Source of the DNA: Actinomadura luzonensis
GTDB lineage: Bacteria > Actinomycetota > Actinomycetes > Streptosporangiales > Streptosporangiaceae
Reading direction: 5' to 3'
Assembly (NCBI RefSeq): GCF_022664455.2
Contig: NZ_JAKRKC020000002.1
Location: forward strand, 2,480,001-2,544,000
DNA: 64,000 nucleotides
Shown here: positions 50,231-59,470 of the stretch, one piece after another
Numbering within the stretch: position 1 is the first letter of the stretch
Layout: each line of letters starts with the position of its first letter
Translations under genes and position numbers: made by a program
Notes under the pieces: generated by a model
Databases searched by the model: none
What the model was told of the DNA's origin: nothing
What the model saw: only the letters and a program-made list of their open reading frames with translations

Positions 50231-51471
50231 GCCCGGGAGCGCCGGGCGGCGGGCGGGCCCGGGTCGCCGTCACCGGCCTCGGCGTGCGCACCCCCGCCGG
50301 CGCGCACCCCAAGGACCTGTGGAACGCGCTGCTGGCCGGCCGCTCCACCGCCCGCCGCATCACCTCCTTCGACACCGAGGGGCTGGGCGCCGGGTTCGCC
50401 TGCCAGGTCCCCGACCTGGACGTCGAGGCCTACCTGACGCCCAAGCAGGCCGCCCGCCTGGACCGGGTGGCGCAGCTCGCCGTCTGCGCGGCCGGCGACG
50501 CCATGGACGACGCCGGCCCCGTCCGGACGCCGCCCGAGCGGCAGGGGGTCGTGACCGGCAGCGGCTTCGGCGGCGTCGCCACCTACGAGGCGGACCTGCT
50601 CGACAACCGCCACCTGGGCCGCGGCAACCCCGGCCCGCTGCACGTGCCCATGATCATGCACAACGCGATGGCCGCCGCGATCAGCATCCGCCACCGCATC
50701 CTCGGCCCCAGCCTGTCGGTGACCACCGCGTGCGCGTCCGGGGCGCACGCCATCGCCGAGGGCGCCCGGCTGATCCGCGACGGCAGCGCCGACCTGGTGA
50801 TCGCCGGCGGGGCCGAGGCGTCCGTCACGCCGACCGTGCTGCTGGCCTTCGACCGCTGCCGTGCCCTGTCCCGGCGCAACGACGCGCCGGAGCGCGCCAG
50901 CCGGCCCTTCGACCGGGACCGCGACGGGTTCGTGCTGGCCGAGGGGGCCGCGTTCGTCGTCCTGGAGCGGCTGGAGGCCGCGCTGGCCCGCGACGCCCGC
51001 GTCTACGCCGAGCTGTCCGGCCTCGGCTTCTCCTCCGACGCCCACCACATCACCGCGCCGCCCGAGGCGGGCGACGGGGCCGCGCGCTGCATGCGCGCCG
51101 CGCTCGCCGACGCCGCGCTGACCCCGGGCGAGATCGCGCACGTCAACGCGCACGGCAGCGGCACCCCGCTCAACGACCTGGCCGAGGCGCGGGCGGTCGG
51201 ACAGGTGTTCGGCGACGTCCGGGTGCCGGTCACCTCCACCAAGGGGGTGACCGGGCACGCCATCGGGGCCGCCGGCGCCATCGAGGCCGTGGCCGCCGTG
51301 CTCGCGCTCAACGAGTCGGCCGTCCCGCCCACCGCCAACCTCACCACGCTGGACCCGCAGTGCGACATCGACGTCGTCGCGGAGGTCCGGCCCATGCCGC
51401 CCGGGCCGGTGATGTCCAACTCCTTCGGCTTCGGCGGTCACAACGCCACCTTGATCTTCTCGCCTTTCTGA
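50227..51471 (+). CDS. FabF-type beta-ketoacyl-ACP synthase (KAS II)
   Basis: A 414-residue elongating condensing enzyme. The nucleophile is in VTTACASGAHAIAEG, and the two His residues are in VNAHGSGTPLNDLAEA and TKGVTGHAIGAAGAIEA. The C-terminus has SNSFGFGGHNATLIF, the usual Gly-rich end. It belongs with the upstream ACP in one operon. It is complete with the catalytic Cys, so it is not a chain-length-factor-type partner. It likely extends or shapes the acyl chain used by the OleA-like enzyme. A general fatty-acid role is possible but less likely given the neighbours. Confidence 0.92.
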   Translation: MSPGAPGGGRARVAVTGLGVRTPAGAHPKDLWNALLAGRSTARRITSFDTEGLGAGFACQVPDLDVEAYLTPKQAARLDRVAQLAVCAAGDAMDDAGPVRTPPERQGVVTGSGFGGVATYEADLLDNRHLGRGNPGPLHVPMIMHNAMAAAISIRHRILGPSLSVTTACASGAHAIAEGARLIRDGSADLVIAGGAEASVTPTVLLAFDRCRALSRRNDAPERASRPFDRDRDGFVLAEGAAFVVLERLEAALARDARVYAELSGLGFSSDAHHITAPPEAGDGAARCMRAALADAALTPGEIAHVNAHGSGTPLNDLAEARAVGQVFGDVRVPVTSTKGVTGHAIGAAGAIEAVAAVLALNESAVPPTANLTTLDPQCDIDVVAEVRPMPPGPVMSNSFGFGGHNATLIFSPF

Positions 51472-51485
51472 AACCTGGAGTTCCC

Positions 51486-52223
51486 GTGCGCACCTTCGCA
51501 CTCGCCGCCGCCTGCGGCGCCGTCCTGCTGACCGGGCCGCCCGCCGCGGCCGATCCCGTGCCGTCGCCGGCGGACGCGATCGGCAAGTTCTGCATCCGCG
51601 TGCCCGTGCACGCCATCGCCCAGGTCTTCGCCGCCTTCGTCAACGCCGCGGCCGGCGGGCCGGCGGCGGCTCTGGGCACGCCCGCGAAGTCGGCCGCGAT
51701 CCCGGCGGCCGCCCCGGCCCCGGCCGCCGATCCGGACTGGGCCGAGGAGGAGGACATCCCGCCCGCGCCGGCTCCTCTGACGCCCGCGGCCGCCGAGGCG
51801 GCCCCGCCCGCCCAGGCTCCCGCGGCCGCTCCGGCCCCCGGCACCACCTCAGCCCTCGGGGCCGCTCCCGTTCTCGGCGCCGCCTCAGCCCTCAGGGCCG
51901 CCGCGGTTCTCGGCGGAGCCCAGGCTTCTGGGGCGGCCTCGGCTTCTGGGGCGGCCACCGCTCCCGGGGCAGCCGCCGCTCCTGGGACCGCGCCGGCTCT
52001 TGCTGCCGCTCGCGCGGCGGCTGCCCGGGTGGCCGCCCCCGGGGCCGCGCCCGCGACCGGGCGCGCGACCAGGGCCGGGGCCCGGCCCGCGACCGAACCG
52101 GGGACCGGGCCGGCCGTGGAGAGCGCCCGGCCGGCGGCGGTCGGCAACCCGCTCGCGCTGCTGCCGTTCTTCGGCGCGAGCCTGCCGGACGACGTGCCCG
52201 TCCTGGAGGCCACGCCCTGCTGA
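51486..52223 (+). CDS. Secreted Ala/Pro-rich protein
   Basis: A 245-residue exported protein. The signal peptide is FALAAACGAVLLTGPPAAA, followed by a short conserved-looking segment FCIRVPVHAIAQVFAAFVNA. A long low-complexity stretch of Ala, Pro, Gly and Thr follows, then the C-terminal block NPLALLPFFGASLPDDVPVL with a final Cys. GTG 51486 has GGAG upstream and lies 14 bp after the KAS gene, so they may share a transcript. I recognise no family. The low-complexity part could span the cell wall. Confidence 0.65.
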   Translation: MRTFALAAACGAVLLTGPPAAADPVPSPADAIGKFCIRVPVHAIAQVFAAFVNAAAGGPAAALGTPAKSAAIPAAAPAPAADPDWAEEEDIPPAPAPLTPAAAEAAPPAQAPAAAPAPGTTSALGAAPVLGAASALRAAAVLGGAQASGAASASGAATAPGAAAAPGTAPALAAARAAAARVAAPGAAPATGRATRAGARPATEPGTGPAVESARPAAVGNPLALLPFFGASLPDDVPVLEATPC

Positions 52224-52343
52224 GCCGCCCTGCTGAACCGGCCTGCTGGTTCGGCCTGCTGGTCCGGCCTGCCGAGCCGCCCTGTTGGGGCCGCTTCCGC
52301 CGGGGCGGTGCTGGTCCGGTCGCCGGCTTGCCGTCGCGGCCGG

Positions 52344-52604
52344 TCAGGCGATGCCGCCCACCGGACGGCCGTTGTAGGTGCCGCCGACGCAGACCAGCCG
52401 CGAGGCGCTGGCGGGGCTGGGCAGCGGCACGCCGAGGCCGAGCGCGCAGTCCACGGCGCTCACGGCGGTGCCCGGCGGCACCGGCCCGGCGGCCTGGGCG
52501 GGCGCGGCCGGGGCGGGTGTGGCCTGGGCGGGCGCGGTGGCGGCGAGCGGCAGGACGGCCGCGGCCGCTACGGCGGCGGCGATGACGGCGGTGATACGGC
52601 GCAT
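52344..52604 (-). CDS. Small secreted protein with one Cys pair
   Basis: An 86-residue protein. The signal RRITAVIAAAVAAAAVLPLA is followed by a Pro/Ala-rich segment, then the C-terminal part AVDCALGLGVPLPS and LVCVGGTYNGRPVGGIA, with two cysteines that probably form a disulfide. It is encoded on the opposite strand between the KAS-linked secreted protein and oleC. The 96-bp gap toward oleC is AT-rich and probably holds promoters for both. I do not recognise a family. Confidence 0.65.
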   Translation of the reverse strand: MRRITAVIAAAVAAAAVLPLAATAPAQATPAPAAPAQAAGPVPPGTAVSAVDCALGLGVPLPSPASASRLVCVGGTYNGRPVGGIA

Positions 52605-52700
52605 GTCTCGACTCCAGTCACTTAAAGTTACATATCACTACACATAGCTACCGCGTGACGGATCACCCAAAACGCGGCACACCCGGAGGGAGTGAGGTCG

Positions 52701-54311
52701 ATGGACGCCCAGCTCTCCGGCGTCGCGGCCATGACCGAGCACTGGGCGCACGCCCGGCCCGACGCCGTCGCCTGCCGCATCGACGGCCGCCGCCACGCCG
52801 AGACGCTCACGTACGCGGACCTGGAGGACCTGGTGGGCCGCGCGGCCCTGGCCCTGAGCCGCGCCGGGATCGGCGCGGGGACACGGACCGCGGTCCTGGT
52901 GCCGCCGGGCCGGGAGCTGGTCGCGCTGGTCATGGCCCTGTTCCGGCTGCGGGCCGTGCCCGTGCTGATCGACCCGGGGCTCGGCGCGCGGGCCATGAAG
53001 GCGTGCCTCGCCGAGGCGGCCCCTGAGGCGTTCGCCGCGGTGCCCCGCGCGCACCTCGCCCGGGTGCTGCTGGGCTGGGCCCGCGGCAGCGTGCGGACCA
53101 CGGTCACGGTCGGCGCGCACCTGCTCTCCCTGGCCCGCCGCCCGGCCGCGCAGCCGGACGCCTGGCCGGCCCCGGACGGCGACGACCCGGCGCTCATCGC
53201 GTTCACCTCGGGCTCCACCGGCGTGCCGAAGGGCGTGCCCTTCCGGCACCGGCACCTGGCCGGGCAGCTCGAGCTGCTGGCCCACCTGGGCGGGCTGGCC
53301 CCCGGCGCGACCGTCTGCTCCACGTTCGCGCCGTTCGCGATCGCCGGGCCCGCGCTCGGCTGCTCCTCCGTCATTCCCCGCCTCGACCTGCGCCGCCCCG
53401 CCCGCAGCGACCCGGCCGCCCTGGCCGGCGCGATCCGCGCGCACGGCGTCACCTGCCTGTTCGCCGCGCCCGCGCTGCTGGACCGGCTGGCCCGCCACTG
53501 CGGGGAGCGCGGCCTGGCCCTCGACCCCGTCGGGACCGTGCTCAGCGCGGGCGCGCCGCTGCCCCACGCGGTCCTGCGCCGCGCCCGGGCCTGCCTGCCG
53601 GAGCACGCCCAGGTGCTCTCGGTGTACGGGGCCACCGAATGCCTGCTGGTCAGCGTCGCGGACGCGGCCGAGCTCGACGCGACCGCCGTGGCCACCGCGC
53701 GCGGCGCGGGCACCTGCCTGGGCACGCCGCTGCCGGGCAACCGGGTGCGCCTCATCGCGGTCACCGACGAGCCCGTCGCCCGCTGGTCGGACGACCTGCT
53801 GGTGCCGCCGGGCGCCGTCGGGGAGATCACCGTGGCCGGGCCGGCGGTGAGCGACCCGTACCTCGGCCGCCCGTACGACACCGGGCTGGCCCGCATCGAC
53901 GACGGCGGCACCCCCGTGCACCGCATGGGCGACCTCGGCCGGCTCGACGAGCACGGCCGCCTCTGGTTCGCCGGACGCAAGAGCGAGCGGGTCCGCACCC
54001 CGGACGGCGACCTCTGCACCGACCAGGTCGAGCCGCTGGTCAACGGGCTGCCGGGGGTGCGCAGGACCGCGCTCGTCGGCGTCGGGCCGGCGGGCCGGGC
54101 GCGGGCGGTGCTCTGCGTGGAGTGCGAGCCCGGCCTCTCGCGGCGGGAGCGCCGCGACGCGCTCGAACGGGTCCGCGCCCACGCCCCCGAGGTGATCGCC
54201 GAGGTGCTGCCGCATCCCGGGTTCCCGATGGACGTGCGGCACGCCAGCAAGATCCGCCGCCCGCTGCTGGCCGCCTGGGCCGCCCGGCGGGTCGGGGAGG
54301 AGGGGCGATGA
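52701..54311 (+). CDS. oleC: OleC-like beta-lactone synthetase / AMP-dependent ligase
   Basis: A 536-residue ANL-superfamily enzyme. The ATP-binding P-loop is ALIAFTSGSTGVPKGVPF, the A5 region LSVYGATECLLVS, and A7 MGDLGRLDEHGRLWFAGRKS. The typical C-terminal Lys is likely that of RHASKIRRPL. OleC uses ATP to close a beta-hydroxy acid to a beta-lactone. ATG 52701 has GGAGGGAG at good spacing and is preferred over GTG 52692. Its stop overlaps the oleD ATG. The gene order oleC-oleD-oleB and the nearby oleA-like gene make this assignment better than a generic acyl-CoA ligase. Confidence 0.8.
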   Translation: MDAQLSGVAAMTEHWAHARPDAVACRIDGRRHAETLTYADLEDLVGRAALALSRAGIGAGTRTAVLVPPGRELVALVMALFRLRAVPVLIDPGLGARAMKACLAEAAPEAFAAVPRAHLARVLLGWARGSVRTTVTVGAHLLSLARRPAAQPDAWPAPDGDDPALIAFTSGSTGVPKGVPFRHRHLAGQLELLAHLGGLAPGATVCSTFAPFAIAGPALGCSSVIPRLDLRRPARSDPAALAGAIRAHGVTCLFAAPALLDRLARHCGERGLALDPVGTVLSAGAPLPHAVLRRARACLPEHAQVLSVYGATECLLVSVADAAELDATAVATARGAGTCLGTPLPGNRVRLIAVTDEPVARWSDDLLVPPGAVGEITVAGPAVSDPYLGRPYDTGLARIDDGGTPVHRMGDLGRLDEHGRLWFAGRKSERVRTPDGDLCTDQVEPLVNGLPGVRRTALVGVGPAGRARAVLCVECEPGLSRRERRDALERVRAHAPEVIAEVLPHPGFPMDVRHASKIRRPLLAAWAARRVGEEGR

Positions 54312-55315
54312 GGGTGCTGGTGACGGGCGGCGGCGGGTTCCTCGGGCAGGCCGTGTGCCGCCTGCTGGCCGCCCGCGGCGACCAGGTGACCGCGTTGCAG
54401 CGCCGTCCGCACCCGGCGCTCGACGCGCACGGCGTGCTGCAGCGCACCGGCGACGTCCGCGACCTCGACCGGGTGCGCGCCGCCGTGGCCGGGCACGACG
54501 CCGTCGTGCACTGCGCCGCGCTGGCCGCGCTCTGGGGCCCGGCCCGCGCCTTCCACGCCGTCAACGTGCGCGGCACGGCCAACGTGGTCGACGCCTGCCT
54601 GCGCGCCGGGGTCGGCCGCCTGGTGCACGTCTCCTCGCCCAGCGTCGTCCACGACGGCGGCGACCTGGAGGGCGTGGACGAGTCGGTCCCGTACCCGCGC
54701 CGCCACCTCGCCCCCTACCCGGCCACCAAGGCCGCCGCCGAACGCCTGGTGCTCGCCGCCGACGGCGAGCGGCTGGCCACCGTGGCGCTCCGCCCGCACC
54801 TCATCTGGGGGCCGGGCGACCCGCACTTCCTGCCCCGGTTCGCCGAGCGGGCCCGGCGTGGCCGGCTGCTGCTGCCGCACGCCCCGGGCAAGCTCGTGGA
54901 CACCGTCTACGTGGACAACGCGGCCGAGGCCTGCCTGCTCGCGCTCGACGTGCTCGCGCCGGGCCGCCCGGCCGCCGGGCGTGCCTACTTCGTCGCCCAG
55001 GACGAGCCGGTCCCGATCGCGCAGTGGGTCAACGGGCTGCTGGCGGCCGCCGGGCTCGGGCCGGTGCGGCCCCGGGTGCCCGCCCTGCTGGCCCGGCTCG
55101 CGGCCGGGGCGGCGGAGCACGGCTGCCGGCTCGTCCGGACGCGGCCGCCGGTCACCAGGTTCGCGGTGGCGCAGGCCACCACGTCCCACTGGTTCGACCT
55201 GTCGGCCGCCCGCCGCGACCTCGGCTACGCGCCGCGCGTCAGCATGGCGGAGGGGCTGACCCGGCTCGCCGCGCACCTGTCGGACACGCCGAGCGAGAGC
55301 CGAGGCCGCCCATGA
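54308..55315 (+). CDS. oleD: OleD-like NAD(P)H-dependent beta-ketoacid reductase
   Basis: A 335-residue extended short-chain dehydrogenase of the 3-beta-hydroxysteroid dehydrogenase family. The cofactor motif is VLVTGGGGFLGQAVCRLL, with HVSSPSVVHDG for the active-site Ser, and YPATKAAAERL for the catalytic Tyr-x3-Lys. OleD reduces the OleA product, a 2-alkyl-3-keto acid, to the hydroxy acid. It is joined to oleC and oleB by ATGA overlaps at both ends, so the three are translationally coupled. The length and neighbours fit OleD well. Confidence 0.82.
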   Translation: MRVLVTGGGGFLGQAVCRLLAARGDQVTALQRRPHPALDAHGVLQRTGDVRDLDRVRAAVAGHDAVVHCAALAALWGPARAFHAVNVRGTANVVDACLRAGVGRLVHVSSPSVVHDGGDLEGVDESVPYPRRHLAPYPATKAAAERLVLAADGERLATVALRPHLIWGPGDPHFLPRFAERARRGRLLLPHAPGKLVDTVYVDNAAEACLLALDVLAPGRPAAGRAYFVAQDEPVPIAQWVNGLLAAAGLGPVRPRVPALLARLAAGAAEHGCRLVRTRPPVTRFAVAQATTSHWFDLSAARRDLGYAPRVSMAEGLTRLAAHLSDTPSESRGRP

Positions 55316-56346
55316 CCCCGCCCGCCACCCCGCCCGCCACCCCGCCCGCCACGCCGCCCGGGCCCGGCCGCCCGTCGGCGTCCCGCCGCTCCACCGGCGC
55401 CGGCCGGCCCGGCCGCCCGTTCGAGCCGCGCGACCTCACCCGTTCCCGCCTGCCCGACTTCCCGTTCGAGTCCCGCTACCTCACCCGCTCGGGTCTGCGC
55501 CAGCACTACGTGGACGAGGGCGCGGGCGCTCCCGTGCTCATGGTGCACGGCAACCCGTCCTGGAGCTACCTGTGGCGGCGGCTCGTCCTGGCGCTGCGCG
55601 GCGAGCACCGCTGCCTGGCCCCCGACCACCTCGGCATGGGCCTGTCCGACAAACCGGGCGAGGACCGCTACGCCTACACCCTCGCCTCCCGGGTGGACGA
55701 CCTCGACGCCCTGACCGACCACCTCATCGCCGACCGGGGCGTCCCCGAGCGCGGCTGGACGCTGGTGGTGCACGACTGGGGCGGCCCGATCGGGCTGGCC
55801 TGGGCCGCCCGCCACCCCGGCCGGGTCGCCCGCCTGGTGGTGCTCAACAGCGCCGCCTTCCCCAACCCGCACGGCGAGCGGGTCAGGCCGGCGCTGCGGC
55901 TGCCGTTCTGGCTGCTGCGCGAGACGGCCGTGGGGGAGCGGCTGTTCCTGCGGCACCACGCCTTCGCCCGGCTGGCCACGCTGCCGCCGTTCGGGCTGCG
56001 CCGCCGCCTGCCCCGGGACGTGCGCGCCGCCTTCCTCGCTCCCGGCCGCCACCCGGCGCACCGGGTGGCCGTGCGGCGCTTCGTCCAGGACATCCCGCTC
56101 GGCCCCGCCGACGCGGCCTGGCCGCTGCTGCGCCAGGCCGCGGACGGCCTGCGCGCGTTCGCCGACCGGCCGGTGCTGATCGGCTGGGGGCTGCGCGACC
56201 CCGTCTTCGACCCCGTCGTGCTGCGCGAGTGGCGCCGCCGCCTCCCGCGCGCCCTCGTGCACGCCTACCGCGACGCCGGCCACTACGTGCTGGAGGACGC
56301 CCACGACCGGCTGGTGCCGGCCGTCTCCACCTTCCTGCGGCGCTGA
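55312..56346 (+). CDS. oleB: OleB-like alpha/beta hydrolase (beta-lactone decarboxylase)
   Basis: A 344-residue haloalkane-dehalogenase-like hydrolase. The oxyanion and halide-type region is LMVHGNPSWSYLWRRL, the nucleophile Asp is in VVHDWGGPIGLAWAARHP, and the His in YRDAGHYVLEDA. OleB removes CO2 from the beta-lactone made by OleC, giving a cis-olefin. A 45-residue Pro-rich N-terminal extension (PPATPPATPPATPP) precedes the domain. The ATG overlaps the oleD stop. The 3' end overlaps the convergent MMPL gene by 64 bp. The presence of OleB argues that the final product is an olefin rather than a kept beta-lactone. Confidence 0.78.
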   Translation: MTPPATPPATPPATPPGPGRPSASRRSTGAGRPGRPFEPRDLTRSRLPDFPFESRYLTRSGLRQHYVDEGAGAPVLMVHGNPSWSYLWRRLVLALRGEHRCLAPDHLGMGLSDKPGEDRYAYTLASRVDDLDALTDHLIADRGVPERGWTLVVHDWGGPIGLAWAARHPGRVARLVVLNSAAFPNPHGERVRPALRLPFWLLRETAVGERLFLRHHAFARLATLPPFGLRRRLPRDVRAAFLAPGRHPAHRVAVRRFVQDIPLGPADAAWPLLRQAADGLRAFADRPVLIGWGLRDPVFDPVVLREWRRRLPRALVHAYRDAGHYVLEDAHDRLVPAVSTFLRR

Positions 56347-58568
56347 GCGCCGGGCAGCCACCAGTTGCGCTGCCCGAGCAGCCGCATCAGGGCCGGGACG
56401 AGCACCATGCGGATCACGGTCGCGTCCAGGACGATCGCGACGGCCACCGCGAACCCGCCCTGCTGGAAGTCCACCCGCCGGGTGAACATCAGCCCGGAGA
56501 ACGTGACGGCCATGATCGCCGCCGCCAGCGTGATCGGGCGCGCCGTGTGCCGGAGCCCGTGCAGCACCGCGGCCGTGTTGTCGCCGGTGCGGCGGTAGTG
56601 CTCGCAGACGCGGTGCACGAGGAAGACCTCGTAGTCCAGCGACAGGCCGAACACGATGGTGAAGATGATCAGCGGCAGCAGCGCGTTGACGTCCGGCGTG
56701 CGCCCGGCGTCCTGGAAGGCGAGGGTGAGCAGGCCGAACGTGGCGCACACGCACAGCAGGTTCATCGCGACGGCCTTCAGCGGGATCAGCAGGCTGCGGA
56801 AGGTGACCAGCAGCAGCGCGAACGACGCCAGCAGGACCACCAGCAGCACCCGCCACAGCCCCGACAGCGACGCCGCCGACAGGTCGGCCAGCCGCGCGGC
56901 CGGGCCGACCGCCAGCACCCGCTGGCCCGCGGGCAGCAGGCGGGCGGCGAGGACGTGCACGTCCCGCAGGAAGCCGGCCGCCTCCGCGCCGTCCGGGGCG
57001 AACCGGTCGGCGACCAGCATGAGGGTGAGGTCCCGGCCGTTGTCGAACGCGGCCACCAGCGACACCCGGGGGTCGGCCCGCAGCGTCGCCGCCAGCGCGG
57101 CGGTGTCCACCGGGGGCGTGCCGGGCGGGTGCGGCAGCGCCAGGCTGGTCAACCCGGCCACGCCGTCCCGCTCCAGCCGGGCCAGGCCGGTGCCGATGTC
57201 GGTGCCGGCCAGCGTGTCGCGGTCGTAGTGCAGCCCGGCGCGCAGGTGCAGCACGGGCAGGGCGGCGAGCAGCAGCACCAGGACGGCGGCCGTGGCGTAC
57301 CTGACGGGGTGCCGCATCAGGTGGCCGGCCCCGCGCACCCACGCGGGCGACCGCTCGGCGCGCCCGGGGCGCGGGGCGCGGCCGAAGCTCGGGGTGCGGC
57401 CGGGGCGTGGCGTGCGGCCGGGGCGGCGCCAGGGCAGGGTGCCCCGCTCCAGCCACCGGTCCAGCCGCGGCAGCAGCGCCGGGGCCAGCGTCAGCGCGGC
57501 CAGCAGCGTGACCGACGCGGCCAGCATGCCCGCCAGCGCCATCGACCGCGCCCACGGCACCCCGACGATCAGCAGCGCGCAGGACGTGACGAGGATCGCC
57601 ACCGCGCACCAGGCCACCGTGCTGCCCGCCGTGGCCGTGGCGTGCGCGGCCGCGGCCCGCGGCGGCCGGCCGGCCCAGCGGGCCTCGCGGTAGCGCAGCA
57701 GGATGAGCAGCGTGTAGTCCAGCCCGAGGCCCACCGCCATGGTGACGGTGTAGGTCAGGATGGTCGAGTCGACGGGCCAGAACCGGCCGGCCAGGGCGAG
57801 CGTCCCGGCGGCCGTCAGGATCGCCGCGCCGCCCACCAGCAGCGGGACGGCCGCGGCCCCCACCGCGCCCAGCCCGAGCACGAGCAGCAGCGCGGCCAGC
57901 GGGACGGTCCGCGTCTCCATCGCCCGCAGGTCGGCCAGATCGGTGTGCGCGAGCTGGGCGAAGGCCCGGCTGACGCCGAGGATCGTCACCTCCACAGCCT
58001 GCGGGCCGCCCGCCGACGCCTCGCGGGCGGCCTGTCGCGCCGTGGCGAGCTGGGCGGGCAGGTTGCGCTGCCGGGCCAGCTCGTCGCCGTGCACCCCGGC
58101 CAGCACGTACGCGTGCCGCCCGTCCTGCCCCGCGACCGGCGGCAGCGGCAGGAGCGCGCCGACGTCGGGACGGGCGTCCATGGCGCGGGTCACGGCGGCC
58201 ACCGCCCGCTGGTAGGCGGGGTGCCCGGCGTCCAGGGCGGGCGAGGTGAAGGACAGGATCACCTGCTCGGTGCCCTGCTCAGGGAACCCGCGCGCGATCA
58301 GCGCGGCGGCCGCCGCCGACTCCGAGCCCGGCACCTCCAGCGAGGGCGGCGTCAGCCGCCCGGTCAGGCCGGGCAGCAGCACCGCCGAGCCCGCCGCGAG
58401 GGCCAGCCAGACGGCGGCCACGAGCCGGCCGCGCCGGGCCACCGCCCGGCCCCACTGCCCGAGCGCCGCCGACCCGCGCCGCCCGCCCCCGGTTCCCGGC
58501 GCGGGGTGGTCGTGCAGAGCCTGGCCGGTCCGGAGCGCCGCGCTGTCTGTCGCTTTGGTGCCGCTCAT
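56283..58568 (-). CDS. MMPL-family RND transporter
   Basis: A 761-residue protein with about 12 membrane helices and two large extracytoplasmic loops. The paired charged-helix motifs, MAVGLGLDYTLLILLRYREA and IVFGLSLDYEVFLVHRV, are diagnostic of MMPL proteins, which export lipids across the inner membrane in actinobacteria using the proton gradient. The ATG at 58568 has a GGGGG purine run upstream; GTG 58574 is also possible. An Arg/Pro/Gly-rich cytoplasmic insert (RRPGRTPRPGRTPSFGRAP) lies between the halves. It converges on oleB with a 64-bp overlap, so it is a candidate exporter for the hydrocarbon or lipid made by the Ole enzymes. Confidence 0.9.
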   Translation of the reverse strand: MSGTKATDSAALRTGQALHDHPAPGTGGGRRGSAALGQWGRAVARRGRLVAAVWLALAAGSAVLLPGLTGRLTPPSLEVPGSESAAAAALIARGFPEQGTEQVILSFTSPALDAGHPAYQRAVAAVTRAMDARPDVGALLPLPPVAGQDGRHAYVLAGVHGDELARQRNLPAQLATARQAAREASAGGPQAVEVTILGVSRAFAQLAHTDLADLRAMETRTVPLAALLLVLGLGAVGAAAVPLLVGGAAILTAAGTLALAGRFWPVDSTILTYTVTMAVGLGLDYTLLILLRYREARWAGRPPRAAAAHATATAGSTVAWCAVAILVTSCALLIVGVPWARSMALAGMLAASVTLLAALTLAPALLPRLDRWLERGTLPWRRPGRTPRPGRTPSFGRAPRPGRAERSPAWVRGAGHLMRHPVRYATAAVLVLLLAALPVLHLRAGLHYDRDTLAGTDIGTGLARLERDGVAGLTSLALPHPPGTPPVDTAALAATLRADPRVSLVAAFDNGRDLTLMLVADRFAPDGAEAAGFLRDVHVLAARLLPAGQRVLAVGPAARLADLSAASLSGLWRVLLVVLLASFALLLVTFRSLLIPLKAVAMNLLCVCATFGLLTLAFQDAGRTPDVNALLPLIIFTIVFGLSLDYEVFLVHRVCEHYRRTGDNTAAVLHGLRHTARPITLAAAIMAVTFSGLMFTRRVDFQQGGFAVAVAIVLDATVIRMVLVPALMRLLGQRNWWLPGAQRRRKVETAGTSRSWASSST

Positions 58569-58669
58569 GCGCACCGACCCCCGATTGTCACCCTACGCGA
58601 ACGTTCCACTACTACGCGATAAGGTCGGCGAGTTCAACGAGCGCCCGGACGGCGGCGCGCCGAGCGGCC

Positions 58670-59470
58670 TCAGGCGACCAGCCTGCTGTCGGCCCGCCGC
58701 TGGATCAGGTCCTTGTCGGCCACGACCACCGCGTCCGGGATCGCGTCCGGCAGGTCGTCCTCCAGGGGGAACCGGGCCGGTCGAGGTAGCCCAGGCCGAG
58801 GTACGCGCCGCCGAGGTGGATCTCGCCCCCGTCGGCGGGCCGCAGGTTCTCGTCCAGCAGGCGGACCTCCACGCCGGGCAGCGGCGAGCACTCCGTGGGA
58901 CCGTACAGGTTGAACAGCCGGAAGGGCAGGCCGGGCGGCGACAGGCGGGTGCGCTCGTCGGGGATGACGATCGTGGTGCCGCCGGTCAGGTACCGCCAGA
59001 TCTCCCAGACGGAGGCGTCGAAGCGTGCCGAAGGTTCGGTGCGACCAGGCCATGAGGCTGGACAGCGCGCGGTGGGGGACGAGCACGCCCTTGGGGACGT
59101 CGGCCGGCACCAGATGCCGCCACGCGGGCTCGGTCACCACGGCCGCGGTGCCCCGGAGCATGGTCCTGACCCGTTCCGGCGGGGCGGCGGGGTCGATCGG
59201 CGCGAAGGCGAGACCCGCCTTCAGCACCGCCGGCTCGCCCGCGACGAGCCGGATCGAACGATCGGCGAGCACGGCCGCCCAGCGCCCCCGGCCGGTCGCC
59301 GGCAGGCGGCGCAACGGCGCGGCGAGGCCGTTCGCGAGATCGTCCAGCTCCCGGTAGGTGAGCTGTTCCTGACCGGCCGAAAACGCGGCCCTTTGTGGGG
59401 ACGACTCCAGCCGACGCTGGTGAAGCTGCAGAACAGATGCTAAGGGTGCGGCATCTGGCGTCATTGTCAC
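58670..59470 (-). pseudogene. Remnant of an NRPS adenylation domain
   Basis: The first third, from ATG 59470, is a normal adenylation-domain start (LTYRELDDLANGLAAPLRRL, AVLKAGLAFAPIDPAAPPER). It then jumps from LVPADV straight to PKGVLVPHRALSSLMAWSH, so the Thr/Ser-rich ATP loop core is deleted. Further on, the core motifs appear only in another frame: ARFDASVWEIW, LFNLYGPTECSPLPGVEVRL and GEIHLGGAYLGLGYLDRPG. Near the end the frame shifts again. No condensation or carrier domain is left. The deletions and shifts together show real decay, unlike the single-base breaks in other genes here. It is the relic of a lost peptide-synthetase gene and has no likely function. Confidence 0.8.

Noticed and set aside
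52701..56346. Lipstatin-type beta-lactone cluster
   Set aside because: The OleC- and OleD-like genes would fit, but an intact OleB homolog, which removes the beta-lactone, is present, and no intact NRPS or formyltransferase gene is found. Only an NRPS relic lies nearby.
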